The notes under the pieces: generated by a model
Database searches by the model: none
The model's input: only the letters and a program-made list of their open reading frames with translations
What the model was told of the DNA's origin: nothing
Position numbers and translations under genes: made by a program
Shown: positions 11,036 through 21,898 of the stretch, one piece after another
How positions within the stretch are numbered: the first letter of the stretch is position 1
Layout: every line of letters starts with the position of its first letter
Assembly (NCBI GenBank): GCA_946902875.1
Contig: OX336339.1
Location: 2,226,397 to 2,290,396, forward strand
DNA from: Nematopogon swammerdamellus
Lineage: Eukaryota; Arthropoda; Insecta; Lepidoptera; Adelidae
DNA length: 64,000 bases
Reading direction: 5' to 3'

Positions 11036-11473
11036 ACGTAAGTTGTAACACGTGTAAGTTGGTAAAAAAATAAAATTTTTTCTATCCCATACTAATAAAA
11101 CTAAAATTGTGGTATTTCACAATTTCTGAAAGAAATAGATCTATATATTGTAAGACTTTTTGGTTCCTGGCATGAAACTGAAACGATTAAGAAAAACAAT
11201 TTTTTTTAAATTATATCTTAAAAAAAATTTTTGTGTAAAAAAAATTCTTTGTTCTTCAAAGTGATCTATTTCCGATACAGCACCCTTCCCCCCCCCCCCC
11301 CCCCCCTCCTTAGCGTACTATTAACTAATTTAATTTTGAAAGACCTTATATAACGTAGAGTTTACAAATATTTTTTCGAACCTTGACCCCCCCCGAAACA
11401 AAATCCTGGGTACGGCCCTGGCTCTCACACAAACTGAATTGTTTCGCGCGCCGAAATAAAGATATAGTACCTT

Positions 11474-11705
11474 GCTCCTTACTAGGTGGTAGGCTCAAAT
11501 TGTATCCGACTGGGTTGGTACCACCGTACTGGATGTAAGATGGCCGCATAGCAGCCTCGGTTGTGTTCTCCTCTAGTCCAGTATAGCCAGCAATCCAGGA
11601 AATTCTTCAGTATAGCACCTACATTCTCGGAGGTGATATTGGCTGGTCGGAGCATGCGCTTTGGCCCCTCCGACTCAGCCACCCATACCGGATAACATAA
11701 AAAAA
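11474..11705 (+). mobile_element. S4 SINE lacking its tRNA-like head
   Basis: Matches 36650-36920 from CTTACTAGGTGGTAGGCTC to CCCATACCGGATAACATAAAA. The central part is related to the T tail of S1 and S2. It ends in an A-run and sits inside HEL copy 5. Confidence 0.7.
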
Positions 11706-11780
11706 AATTGTAGCGGGCTTACTTACTCTCTTCTTTTTAAAAACGAATCTCACGCGAGCGAAGCCGCGGGCAAAAGCTAG

Positions 11781-13435
11781 TAAACTTACTAAATATCTAA
11801 AGAAAAAACACGAGAGGTGTCGTGGGAAACCCGGTTGTAACGTAGTTCCCTTCGCTATATATCATGTATGAAATAACAGGTACAATGAAATAATTTAACA
11901 ACGTTTGAGATTAAATGAAAAATAAAAAAAAATCAATGACGTAAATACAGCAGTAATATACCTATACATAGACATACGCTTGTAAACACACACACACGCA
12001 TACTACAGCAAAAGTGTCGTGACGGTCGAAGTCTTACACTTTTTTACGCCTAGCTCTCATTTGCCAAGTGTCTGGAGTATAACGCGCGATAGGGATCTTC
12101 GTTCCAAAAATATACTAATAAATATACATACCTACTTGTCCATCCAGATATTAAAAAAAGGCTTTTCAGCAATATATTAAACATTTCAAGGTTCACGTAT
12201 TAGCACTTAAGTTTCTGATGGTTTTATTTGGCACCAATTAATATTATGTTTCCTTTTCTTAAGAGAACCGAAAAATCCACTTTTCTCATACACCAGAGGA
12301 AGTCTTTTTCCAACGCGTAAATCTTGCACTACCATTTTAAATTGTTTGTGTGTAAAATATATTATCAATACCTATATCCCTATGTTGTTCTTTCGTTATG
12401 TCATTTTAAATGAAATATATTTGATTATAAAAATGTGAAAATATAGCAATTTTAGGCCTAACTTTCATATTTTTTATATGGAAAACTATAACAAAAGATA
12501 ATTAAAATTAAGACATATGGGCATCCAGTAGGCTTTCGTTAATAGGAAAAAAATATATCACTTAAATTGAGGAAGAATAAAGACATGAAAAAAGACTTCG
12601 CCTGAATGATGATTCACAAATATTTTGTAGGCAGTTTGCTTCTGGGCTGCAGTTGTCCTTTTCACGTGATGCGCGGGCAGCGGCGCGGCCCACAGCGACA
12701 GCAATACGATGAAGGAAATTCGAAATTTGAAAACGGTTCACAGTACACGATGCTCTTAAAAGATCTATCTTTTATTTCTTTTAGTTTTAACTAAATACAT
12801 GAGAGATGGATGTATTTATTCAACAGCAAAAATACCATTACACTAAAAATTATAATATATAAAAAATCTCGTTTAATCTGTCCCCGAAATTACCGCGAAG
12901 GGTACCGAAAACACTCGCTGTATTTCCATGCTGGATAGCAAGGGCTATCCGTTGCCTGAGGAATGTTTCGCAGTTAGGTACTCCTGACATTACCGATAAT
13001 TTAGAACCTATTGACCGAACAAATTTTTTTTATTCTTTACTCCAAGCACCCATAGTCTCGACGGCGAATGCGAGGAAGTCATAGTAAGCTTTAACTAAAT
13101 TATGTACTGATATTATATAGGTAACATAAGCGTTATCAAACTGCATTATACTATACATGCGTTGAAATTCTATTCTGTTTGATTCACTTCACTACAATCA
13201 TTTAAAGACATCTAAATTGATAGTACTAGATCTACATAGGTATACCAACACTTTTCACTTATTCGTCCTTTTATCACTTTGAAGTTCTTTACTTTCACTA
13301 TAACATCACTCTCACAGCGTTCTCACCGTTGTCAGCTGCGCTATCTTCCAAGGCACTGTTATCACTCACTTTATTTGAATAGATAATAAATTTAATATTA
13401 GGTTTGTGTGGATGAATGAGACAATAGATGGGTTA
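11781..13435. other. Largely unassigned, AT-rich
   Basis: 11803-11925 matches 48395-48505 (shared word TGTCGTGGGA and GAAATAACAGG/TAAATAACAGG), so it is a dispersed repeat of unknown class. The rest shows no clear repeat or gene. Around 12640-12720 a hydrophobic, signal-peptide-like string reads on the minus strand but has no start codon or upstream splice acceptor. Confidence 0.4.
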
Positions 13436-13442
13436 AGTAAGG

Positions 13443-13660
13443 GTGCGTGGGGAGTGGAAGGGGACGGAGGCGACGTACCGAAAGAGTGCGGGTCATGTTG
13501 TACGAGTGCGGTGGTGCTGGTGCGGTCGGCCGGCAACAGGTAGGCGTGCGGCGCCGGCGCCGGTATATAAGCGGGGTGAGGGCGGCGCGCGGGGGGGGCG
13601 CCTTTCACCCGCGGACAAAGGCCTACGCGCGCCTCCATACCACCACACCACCACTATATA
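13443..13660 (-). promoter_or_regulatory. TATA promoter with candidate short first exon
   Basis: In a CpG-rich island, TATATA at 13564-13570 reads as a TATA box on either strand. On the minus strand a start about 30 bases downstream would give a ~40-nt leader to an ATG at 13496, a six-codon frame encoding MTRTLS, then a donor-like GTACGT. A tiny first exon interrupting a signal peptide is usual in insect cuticular-protein genes. No following exon could be identified toward 1, so this stays a candidate. A plus-strand promoter is also possible. Confidence 0.35.
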
Positions 13661-13714
13661 GAGCACTGGGATTAATGCGTAGACGTGTACCGAATTATTA
13701 AACGGTTGAGACAA

Positions 13715-14110
13715 TTTTTAGGGTTCCGTATCCGTCGTGCCGGATCCTATTACTAAGCCTACGCTGTCTGCCTGTCTGTATGTCCGTCGGTCTGTCCGAG
13801 GGCTGTATCTCTTGAACCGTAATAGGTAGCCCGTTGAAATTTTCACAGATGATGTGTTATTACGGCCGATATTACAACAAATAATATAAATGAGAAAATC
13901 AAAAAAATTCACGGGGTCCCCATACAAGAGACTAAAAAGTGTATGGGACATCTACCGAAAACAGTGTGAAACATTTTAACTAATCATGAACTTTAACTAA
14001 TATGAAGCATTTCATAAAACACGCCTTAGATGGCTTGAGTGGCGCTGACCATGGCATGGCGATACGGAACTCTCGGTGCGCCAGTTCGACTCGCACTTTG
14101 CCGGTTTTTA
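13715..14110 (+). mobile_element. R2-family repeat
   Basis: Starts TTTTTAGGGTTCCGTATCCG, has a CTGTCTGTATGTCCGTC tract, and ends with CGACTCGCACTTTGCCGGT. Nearly full length. Confidence 0.75.
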
Positions 14111-14207
14111 ATTTTTGGACGAAGTTCAATTTTTGGAAAGAAGAACACTCTCTTTCAAATTTAGTTCGTCATTTCAAATTTAGTTTTTTTTATTTAAGGG
14201 ACAAGAA

Positions 14208-14412
14208 CACGGTGCCGTGCTAAAGGGCGACAGGTTAGCTACCTTTCACCTTTGCACGGTTCTTCCACCGAGTCATGCAGCTAGTGGGTTTCATGCTTAC
14301 TGGCCGCTTGATAACTGCTATCTTGTCTGAATACTTTGCTAAACGCGGTGGTCAGTGTTATTCTGCGATTTCATGTGAGTTCTTGCACTCAACACCGATT
14401 ACTCCGCTCACC
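14208..14412 (+). mobile_element. S3 SINE tail
   Basis: Contains GTGCTAAAGGGCGACAGG, CCGAGTCATGCAGC and ACACCGATTACTCCGCT of tail B in sense orientation; the H1 head is missing. Confidence 0.6.
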
Positions 14413-14907
14413 CAGAAATATGTTTAAAAGTTTTTTAAACCCCGATACGCGTACTTTGACACCCTAAATATTTACGTAGCCTTAAACTCACGACACCAGG
14501 GCGAATTCGCACTCTCGCTTGGAAATCGGTGACTATACTGAAGCGATCGAAAAGACATTTTCAATGTCAAAAATGCAATTATTGAATTGATTATTCAATA
14601 GAATTTCATGTTATTAGTTTCGATTGTCTAGAAATGAATAGGTAGTGAAATGCCATCGAGATTGCAAGGAGATGGGGCGGCGGCGGCGGCGGCAGTACAA
14701 AAGAGTTAAACGACCGAACAAAAGAAACCCGCGGGGAGCGACAAGTTTTTCGCGAATGTCTGTCTCTGGTTGTTACTCTTATAATAGAAAGTAGATACAT
14801 ATTCTATTGTATACTAGTGAATTTAAATCGATATTTTTAGAGGTAAGAAGGCGAAGTACTTTGTGGGCCTGTGGGAGTATCTACTTAATAATGACTATAT
14901 GTAACCG
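14413..14907. other. Unassigned
   Basis: No gene seen. A short (GGC)n tract lies near 14678-14692. Confidence 0.35.
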
Positions 14908-15060
14908 ACGAGCATGTATGAAGAACATTATGAGAGTGGAAGAGGCGGCAAAAGTGTGTCAGGATCGTGGCGCGTGGGGGTTGGGTTGTTTGCGTGGGTT
15001 GGGTCCGTTGTCTTTGCCTGCCCCACTGGGAGGTAGGCAGGCGTGACGTTATGTATGTGT
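14908..15060 (+). mobile_element. LINE 3'-end fragment
   Basis: Same fragment as 7269-7403: the plus frame reads MKNIMRVEEAAKVCQDRG and it ends in a TATG-type repeat, with a short internal duplication of the GGGTTGGGT block. Confidence 0.6.
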
Positions 15061-15062
15061 AT

Positions 15063-15150
15063 GTATGTATGAACTTATAGCACAACACCGATTACTCTGC
15101 TTACCCTGATTGTCGGGATACAAAAGCGTGAGTTATGTATGTATGTATGT
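15063..15150 (+). mobile_element. S3 tail fragment
   Basis: AGCACAACACCGATTACTC through a TATGTATGTA run; only the last part of tail B. Confidence 0.55.
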
Positions 15151-15237
15151 ATTATTTATTTATAGTATGGCAAGGAAAATAGTAACATAACTTTGTATTT
15201 TATATTAGAATTGTTTTGGTTGTTTTTTTGTGGATTC

Positions 15238-15548
15238 TTTAAAAATAATAGCCCCACTGCATCTCTCCCCATGCATGCCGTAAAAGGCGACTAGGGATAA
15301 AAGGGATAAGCACGAGATGCAGCGCTAAAGGATGACAGAATAGCCACCTCTCATCTTGGCAGCTAAACCGAGAGGCAGTAGGCGCGGGTCTTTGTGTCTA
15401 CTTGCTGCTTGAGAATTATCTTACCCTAATACTTTTCTAAACGTGGTTGTCGGTATTGTGCTGTGATATAGTTCTAGCAGCACAACACCAATTACTCTGC
15501 TTACCCCCATTGTCCGGATACAGCGTGTGGTGTGTATGTATGTATGTA
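15238..15548 (+). mobile_element. S3 SINE, nearly full length
   Basis: Begins in H1 at AATAGCCCCACTGCATCTC, then tail B to ACAGCGTGTGGTGTGTATG. Confidence 0.7.
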
Positions 15549-16066
15549 AGGCGAATTAATTATTGAAGTTTCGCTTCGCATAAATATGTTTTACTCCATT
15601 CAAATTTGTTCAAGATAATTTTAGAGGTAATTTTTCTCCATACAAAATCATCTTACGGAATTTATGTCTTCCCCACCATAAACCTTGACCGATTTTTATA
15701 ATTATTTTTTCTTATAATAAGGACAGTATAATCTACGTACTTGTTTTTTTTAATGATATATACGACGCAAGAGTAAAACATTAGTTTTTGAACAAAAATA
15801 AAATTTTAATTTTAAATTTGTTGATGTCACGAAGTTTATTGAATCATTACTTCGAATATCTAAAAAATAAAATTGGTACGTAGATCGGACTATCCTTATT
15901 ACGAAAAAAAAAAAGAATTGTAAAAACTGTATAAATAATAGATCGATCGATAGATCGATATAAAACATAAGCCCCGAAAGACAGTGTGGACATAATTTGG
16001 AGGAATATTAGCGGAGAGCGTGCAGCTGTCCCTCTTGCGTTGGTGGGGAGTGCGTCTGGGGAACAG
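15549..16066. other. Unassigned AT-rich segment
   Basis: No gene or recognised repeat. A GATC-rich run (GATCGATCGATAGATCGAT) occurs near 15941-15960. Confidence 0.4.
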
Positions 16067-16415
16067 TCAGTCAGTCAGTCAGTCAGCGTGTAAGCGTCCA
16101 CTGCTGGACATACGCCTCTCCAATTTTCCTCCATTCCTCCCGGCCTTCAGCGGTACGGAACCATTGCTTTCCGCCGACGTACTTGATGTCGTCGTTCCAC
16201 CTGTCGGGTGGTCTTCCCACACTCCGTTTTCCTGTCCACGGCCGCCAGGGTAGGACACGGTTACTCCAACGGTCGTCGTCTCTTCGGCTGACGTGCCCAG
16301 CCCACTGCCACTTGAGCTTAGCCACCCGGTATCCAATATCGACTACTTTGGTGCGTCGGAGGATTGCCTCGTTACGCACCATATCACGTAGCGATATTCC
16401 CAGCATGGCTCGCTC
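16067..16415 (-). pseudogene. RTE-like LINE C-terminus, 111 codons
   Basis: The minus-strand frame includes AKLKWQWAGHVSRRDDDRWS, then RPWTGKRSVGRPPDRW and ends EEWRKIGEAYVQQWT. These are characteristic of the C-terminal tail of RTE-clade reverse transcriptases. The RT domain itself is absent, so this is a 5'-truncated copy. The CAGT-repeat tract at 16068-16087 is a plausible 3' simple-sequence tail. A second, more broken copy lies at 55712-56120. Confidence 0.75.
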
Positions 16416-16753
16416 CATTTTCGGGGAACAGAGACAGCCATATACCTAATATGTTGTCATGTGAAGTGAATAAGCTCTGTATGCCCTAAAAGCCTTTACT
16501 TCAGCTCTTAAAATTACTTACGGTGATGACGCTAATATATTGAATATTATTATAATGCAGGTCGCTATAACACTGGAAATATGTAGGAAATAAAATTATA
16601 CGGAATTTAATACGAGCGGTAACTAAGATGGATCGCCACGGATATACTATAGATATTGTTAACTGTGAATAGATGTAATATCAATTTACAGTGTATGTAA
16701 GTTATATTCAGATTCACACAGTCCTGGTCGAGTAGTTCGCTATAATAGCACAG
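16416..16753. other. Unassigned AT-rich segment
   Basis: Nothing recognised. Confidence 0.4.
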
Positions 16754-16936
16754 GTTTTTTTGGTTTTTTTTTTTTTATGGAATCTGACACGGTTGGCTAC
16801 ATCACCTACAACATCCGCGATGTCAGCCCATAACACCGGGTGAACTTGGTGCCACGTCAGTGCTTCCCTTCGGTCGTGCCGGCTACACTGAACTGGACGG
16901 AAAACTCAAACTATTTACATAGCCGTTTCGACCGAC
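16754..16936 (-). mobile_element. S1/S2 tail, truncated
   Basis: Poly-T, then the complement of the T tail up to the GCCGTTTCGACCGACC block. Confidence 0.65.
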
Positions 16937-17172
16937 CATAGGTCACACAGGTCACTCCTCGTTGAGTTAATGCTACTTACCTATAATATTATGTAATGAC
17001 ATAAAAGTTAAATTACAAATTAAAATAATCCCTTGACCATTAAAAAGAAAGAAGAAAGAAGAAAGAAAAACGTTTATTCAGCTAAAACTATAAAATAACA
17101 AATAAAAAACCCTCAAAAAGTAAAAAAATAATTTCCGCTTAGTTAATTATAGGTGTCGGTGGACTGAGTTGA

Positions 17173-17697
17173 TTTTTAGGTTTCCGTATCATTTACGGAA
17201 GCCTATTACTTAGCCTACGCCGTCTGTCTGTCTGTCCGTCTGTCTGTCTGTCCGAGGGCTGTATTCTCTTGAATCGTAATAGGTATCCCGTTAAAATTTT
17301 CACAGAATATCAACGAATTAAATTATCGGGAAGTGGCATACAACGCACCGAATTGAGGCGCGCTATTGGTGAGCATTCAGCACCCTCTCCAATCGTTGTC
17401 TCTCCTTTATACGTATCAAATTGCCATTTAACCGTCTTACTCTATCGACGTTCACAGCGCGGAAACGTAACGTGATGTATGAGGCGCTCGCGCACTTACG
17501 CTGTTTTAAATATTGGCAATATATAGAAGTACTCCAATCGCACCTTTCTACCGGTAAAATGTATGACGAGGGCCCGTCCAAAAAGTAGAATGTCGTTGCA
17601 GAATATGTGTTATTATGGCGGATATAACAACAAATAATAAAAAAAAATTATATAAAAGTAAAAAATTAAGGGGGCTCCCATACAAGAAACGTTTTTT
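17173..17697 (+). mobile_element. R2-family repeat split by a hAT-type MITE
   Basis: Starts TTTTTAGGTTTCCGTATC and follows the R2 order (CTGTCTG tract, TTGAATCGTAATAGGTA, TTTTCACAGAATAT), then resumes with GTGTTATTATGGCGGATATA after the MITE. It passes at its end into a GT-family fragment at about 17700-17790. Confidence 0.7.
17311..17598 (-). mobile_element. hAT-type MITE, copy 2
   Basis: 288 bp, inverted relative to the copy at 4230. Exact 8-bp duplication CAGAATAT at 17303-17310 and 17599-17606. The duplicated octamer is part of the R2 consensus, which confirms insertion into R2. Confidence 0.85.
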
Positions 17698-17799
17698 TTT
17701 TCAATGTTTTTTGTTTACTTAGCGGTCTCGGGACGCCTTTTATTAACTAAGCGGAAATATTTTTTGCTTTTTGCGGGGTTTTTATGAGTTAGGGTTTTT

Positions 17800-18120
17800 T
17801 TTTATTTGGAGACTTGTAGTATCTACTATACTAATTGGTCCTAAATAATACTTACCATTGGACTCTGTGAATACTATTGGTCCTTGCGAATAGGACTATT
17901 CGCCCATACCATACTATTATGGTCCCTATTAACACTGTTGCTTGAATACTAATGCATCCGGTTTCATCGGCGAGGAAGGCGGCGGCGCCACGGAGGATAG
18001 AGTATAGACAAGTTGTTGCTAGCATTTTATTTAATTTATAGTACCTACCTACAGGATGCGTCACCAGTGCCGAGATTAGCGGGGGGAGGTAGACTTCCCA
18101 GTCCACCAATTTATTTTTAT
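17800..18120. other. Unassigned
   Basis: An 85-codon minus-strand open frame (17852-18109) has no recognisable domain; I do not call it. Confidence 0.3.
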
Positions 18121-18124
18121 ATTT

Positions 18125-18322
18125 TTTATTTTATGGAAACTGACACGATTGACTACATCACCTACAACATCCGTGATGTCAGCCAATAGCACCGGGTGAA
18201 CTAGGCGCCATGTCAGTGCTTCCCTTCAGTTCATGTCGGCTACACTGAACTGGACGGAAAACACGAACTATTTACATAGCCGTTTCGACCGACGTTTCGT
18301 TCAGTGCGGCGGTACCAACCCA
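18125..18322 (-). mobile_element. S1/S2 tail, truncated at the core
   Basis: Complement of T from the A-tail to CGGTACCAACCC. Truncation is at nearly the same point as the copies at 1251 and 19880. Confidence 0.65.
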
Positions 18323-18752
18323 ATAAGTGAGGCAAATAATGCATCACTTAATTCCAAGTGGCGCTGGGTCGAGACCGCTCCACAGACCCGCCCGAATGCC
18401 ATGAGCACTTTGATGCCATATGCCGCTTGGTCGCGATGTACCCAGTCTGCTTAGACCATTGGTGTGAGCAAAAAAACTCTCTCCTCTGTGGGCGGCGCGC
18501 GCCAGTTCGACCTTGCGCAGCTTTCCATAATGTCAGATGTGATACGAGCCGCGCCACGCCATCACTAGACCATTACGGCTAGAACGATAAAAAAGATATG
18601 GGACGCCGGACTGTCAAATGCTTGTACGAGAACTAGCGTCGCCGAGTTGCGGGGAGCGGAGTGTACTTACCGATAATAAGATAATCCACTATTGTGCACA
18701 CAAACTTGGCTGTAGTGTTTTTACACGTAAACACAGAGCATGCGGGCATTTT
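18323..18752. other. Unassigned GC-richer segment
   Basis: Overlapping short frames on both strands near 18348-18582 show no family resemblance. Confidence 0.3.
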
Positions 18753-18790
18753 TAACCCCCGACGAAAAAAACGGAGGGGTGTTATAAGTT

Positions 18791-18831
<41 letters not shown>

Positions 18832-19016
18832 TGTCTGTGGCATCGTAGCTCCCAAACGGACGGGCCGATTTGGATGCGGTTTTTTTTATTAGGAAGCTTG
18901 TTTAATCGGGATGGTTCTTAGCTATGTTTGTAATCAAGTAATCAAGTAATTAAGTAATAAAAAAATTAATTATGTTAAAAAGTGGACCGATTTTCATGCG
19001 GTTTTTTTAAAAAAGC
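18753..19016 (+). mobile_element. GT-family repeat, copy b, 3'-truncated
   Basis: AACCCCCGACGAAAAAAACG, about 17 GT units, AGCTCCCAAACGGACGGGCC, stops after the GATTTTCATGCGG block. Confidence 0.7.
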
Positions 19017-19153
19017 TTTTAAACAGGTTTTTGCGAACGCAGTCGATGGCAAACTGACGGGCCAGCGCGCGACCGTCCAATGAAACAAGTATGCTTTTAC
19101 TAATATCGTGTTACGCTGGCGAGGATAGGGTTCGGGTTCCATACCTTTTTTAT

Positions 19154-19203
19154 TAACCCCCGACGAAAAAAACGGAGGGGTGTTATAAGTTTGACGTGTG
19201 TGT

Positions 19204-19236
<33 letters not shown>

Positions 19237-19655
19237 TCTGTCTGTGGCATCGTAGCTCCCAAACGGATGGACCGATTTGGATGCGGTTTTTTTTATTAGG
19301 AAGCCTGTTTAATCGGGATGGTTCTTAGCTATGTTTGTAATCAAGTAATAAAGTAATTAAGTAATAAAAAAAATATTTATCTTAAAAAGTGGACCGATTT
19401 GCATGCGGTTTTTTTTAAAAAGCTTCAAATAAAAGTTAAATTACAAATTTAAAAAACCCCCGACTCTTAAAAATTCAAAAATAATTTCCGTTTACTTACT
19501 TAAAGGAGTCGGGGGACCGCTAAGTAAATTAAATATAAAGACTCAAAAGTTGGCGGGAATTTACTTAGCGGTCTACCGACTCCTTTAAGTAAGTAAACGG
19601 AAATTATTTTTGAATTTTTAAGAGTCGGGGGTTTTTTAAATTTGTAATTTAACTT
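19154..19655 (+). mobile_element. GT-family repeat, copy c, complete
   Basis: Complete copy including the terminal fold-back: arms near 19450-19530 and 19560-19640 pair with each other around a ~45-bp loop. Ends GTCGGGGGTTTTTT then TTGTAATTT. Confidence 0.75.
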
Positions 19656-19839
19656 TTCGTTCTAGCATTACGGATTGGCATTCAAGAATTATGCAGCTCC
19701 GTATCTAGTTGCATTCGGCGGTCGCGTGTTTAGTATTATTGGCCCGTGGCGAATTAATACGGCCGGCGCGAGGTCACCCGGCCAGCTATCCCGCTCTCCG
19801 TGTCAAGCGATTCACCCAAACAAGTAGAAACAGGAGTCG

Positions 19840-20381
19840 TTTTTAGGGTTCCGTATCCGGTACGGGACCCTATTACTAAGCCTTTTTTTTTATGGAAACT
19901 GACACGGTTGACCACATCACATCTACAACATCCGTGATGTCAGCCCATAACACCGGGTGAACCTGGTGCCATGTCAGTGCTTCCCTTCGGTCGTGCCGGC
20001 TACACTAAACTGGACGGAAAACACAAACTATTTACATAGCCTTTTCGACCGACCCTTTATTCAGTGCGGTGGTCTACGCCGTCTGTCTGTCTGTCTGTCT
20101 GTCTGTCCATCCGTTCGTCTGTCCGTCTGTCTGAGGGCTCTTGAACCGTAATAGGTAGCCCGTTGAAATTTTCAAAGAATATGTGCTTATGGCCGATATT
20201 ACAACAAATAATAAAAATAAGAAAAAGTAAAAAAATCACGGGGTTTCCCATAGAAGAAACCAAAAAGTGTACGCTAGCGCGCCATCTACCGAAAAGAGTA
20301 TGAAGCATTTTAACTAATCATGGATTTTTAACTAATATGAAGCATTTCATAAACGGGCCATAGATCGCGTGAGTGGCGCTG
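19840..20381 (+). mobile_element. R2-family repeat split by a SINE
   Basis: TTTTTAGGGTTCCGTATCCGG to CTATTACTAAGCC, then a SINE at 19880-20073, then CTACGCCGTCTGTCTG onward to GAGTGGCGCTG. Confidence 0.7.
19880..20073 (-). mobile_element. S1/S2 tail inserted in R2
   Basis: Reverse T tail from poly-T to CATTCAGTGC.GGTGG; 5'-truncated. Confidence 0.65.
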
Positions 20382-20525
20382 TTTTTTCATGTAAACCAAC
20401 ATGGGTGGTTGTGCCGAGAGATCAATGGTGCAGTCGGCAGAGCCAAAATCACCTCTGCTCGCGAAACCCCGCTCAGTTAGGTGACATACCAGCAGATTTG
20501 CGGACTGTTGCTAGACTGTCTAGCC

Positions 20526-21098
20526 CAAGGGTCTTCAACTCGCGGCCCGCGGGCCGCTTGCGGCCCGCGGTTGCGTCCTTGGCGGCCCGACATTAGATTG
20601 ACAAAATTTAATTCACATGTCTACAAATTATACCTATTTAACTACAGACAGAGAAGAAGTTCAGATGGAATTGATAGAATTACAGTGCAACTCTACTTTG
20701 AAGGAGAAATTCAAAATTAGGTTTGATCGAGTTTTACTCAAAATACATCCCCATTTCAGATTTTCCTAAAATTAGATATCATGCACTGAAAATGACATCT
20801 CTGCTTGGCACCTCATATCTTTGCGAAGAATTATTTTCTCGAATGAAAAACGTAAAGTCGAAGGCAAGAACTAGTATCACCGATGTTCACCTTAAAAACA
20901 GTTTGAGAATTGCAACGACTACTATCTATAGGGACAGATATTGATGAATTAGTTAATTAAGAATAAACAATGTCAAACGTCTCATTGATTTAATTGTATT
21001 TTTTAGTTTACAATGGAATGTCTTTCTTATGTTGCGGCCCGCCAAACCAATATCAGAGTATACTAGGCCCTTGACTTCAGAAAGGTTGAAGACCCTTG
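20526..21098 (+). mobile_element. hAT element, 573 bp deletion derivative
   Basis: 14-bp perfect terminal repeats CAAGGGTCTTCAAC and GTTGAAGACCCTTG, with exact 8-bp duplication GTCTAGCC (20518-20525, 21099-21106). A GCGGCCCGC-rich subterminal region is present at both ends. It retains only the last part of a transposase. Confidence 0.9.
20723..20944 (+). pseudogene. hAT transposase C-terminal dimerisation remnant
   Basis: 73 codons containing HALKMTSLLGTSYLCEELFS then RMKNVKSKARTSITDVHLKN and SLRIATT. This is the hAT C-terminal dimerisation (hATC-like) pattern seen in transposases and in domesticated GTF2IRD2/ZBED-type proteins. DNA-binding and catalytic parts are missing, so it is a fragment and not a host gene. 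Confidence 0.8.
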
Positions 21099-21588
21099 GT
21101 CTAGCCTGTTAATACGACATTTGAAGACACCCAGGTTAACAGGATTCGGGAAACACACTCGCCGAAAGACAGCTCCACACTCTTGTGGTGCGACAAAGAA
21201 ATGATTTTGAAAACCGAAGCGTTCTCAAAAGAGCCAAACAACAAAATGGTGCTCAGTTTCTCTGCGGCGAGTGCTGCGAAGATAGGTTGGATAGCAATCA
21301 ATAAGAGATGAAAGTTCCTCCTAGCAGCGTCCATTATAGTATAGTAGCTGTAGAACGAACTGAGTGCCCGTATTCTGTACCCGGGGGGCAGATATGGACG
21401 TGAATGAATCTCCGGAAGGGATGAGAGAAGGCCGCACATGCCGCGGACTAGGCTGCACTTGTTTATGTACAGAACTGTGCATCCATTTAGGTTGTACGTT
21501 TATACCTACCTGATTAGTACTGGGTGCTTATTAAATGCGTAACATGTTCACGCAGGTAAGGTAAAAGAAATAGAATAAAAGAATAATC

Positions 21589-21898
21589 TTTAAAAGAATA
21601 GCCCCAATGCATCTCTCCCCGTGTATGTCGTAAAAGGCGACTAAGGGATATGACTCCCTTCTTATATTACTAGGTGGTAGGGTTTAACCCGCCCGGGTTG
21701 GTACCACCGCACTGAATGAAAGGTCGGTCGAAACGGCCATGTAAATAGTTTGTGTTTTCCGTCCAGTTCAGTGTAGCCGGCACGACCGAAGGGAAGCACT
21801 GATGTGGCACCAAGTTCACCCGGTGTTATGGGCTGACATCACGGATGTTGTAGGTGATGTAGCCAACCGTGTTAGTTTCCATAAAAAAAAAAAAAAAG
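21589..21898 (+). mobile_element. S1 SINE, nearly full length
   Basis: From TTAAAAGAATAGCCCC through the T tail to a 15-base A-run. Confidence 0.8.

Larger units (their letters stand above)
9129..11420. mobile_element. hAT element, 2.3 kb, decayed
   Basis: Terminal repeats CAAGGCCGTACCCAGG and complementary CCTGGGTACGGCCCTG are flanked by the exact 8-bp duplication GCTCTCAC (9121-9128, 11421-11428). The ends and the duplication length identify a hAT transposon. No transposase frame is recognisable. It carries further insertions: SINE pieces near 10040, an R2 copy at 10158 and an S1 at 10714. Confidence 0.85.
8878..11780 (+). mobile_element. HEL copy 5, hosting nested insertions
   Basis: Starts TCAATACTAGTAATAAAT and ends GCAAAAGCTAG. 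The ~0.4-kb element is opened by a hAT transposon at 9129-11420 and an S4 SINE at 11474-11705. Rejoining the pieces in order restores the normal HEL sequence, so the order of insertion can be read. Confidence 0.7.
20382..21480 (-). mobile_element. L1 LINE 3' end, interrupted by a hAT
   Basis: Antisense of the L1 3' end seen in sense at 53575: the AACATGG.TGG.TGTGCCGAGA block, then AGCAGATTTGCGGACTGTTG. The coding remnant resumes after 21106 and, across frame breaks, resembles the family C-terminus (ARVWN.LPASVFPES-like). A 573-bp hAT at 20526-21098 divides it. Confidence 0.65.

Noticed and set aside
12606..12794. Signal-peptide-like string ISFIVLLSLWAAPLPA on the minus strand, and a 62-codon plus-strand frame over the same bases
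   Set aside because: The minus-strand string has no in-frame ATG and no AG acceptor between it and an upstream in-frame stop, so it cannot be linked to the MTRTLS exon. The plus frame has no family resemblance.
16020..16449. Plus-strand frames opposite the RTE C-terminus
   Set aside because: The minus-strand frame carries the RTE motif; the plus frames are its shadows.
20481..20720. 79-codon plus-strand frame at the left end of the hAT element
   Set aside because: It crosses from LINE antisense sequence through the terminal repeat into the hAT interior, so it is not a natural coding unit.
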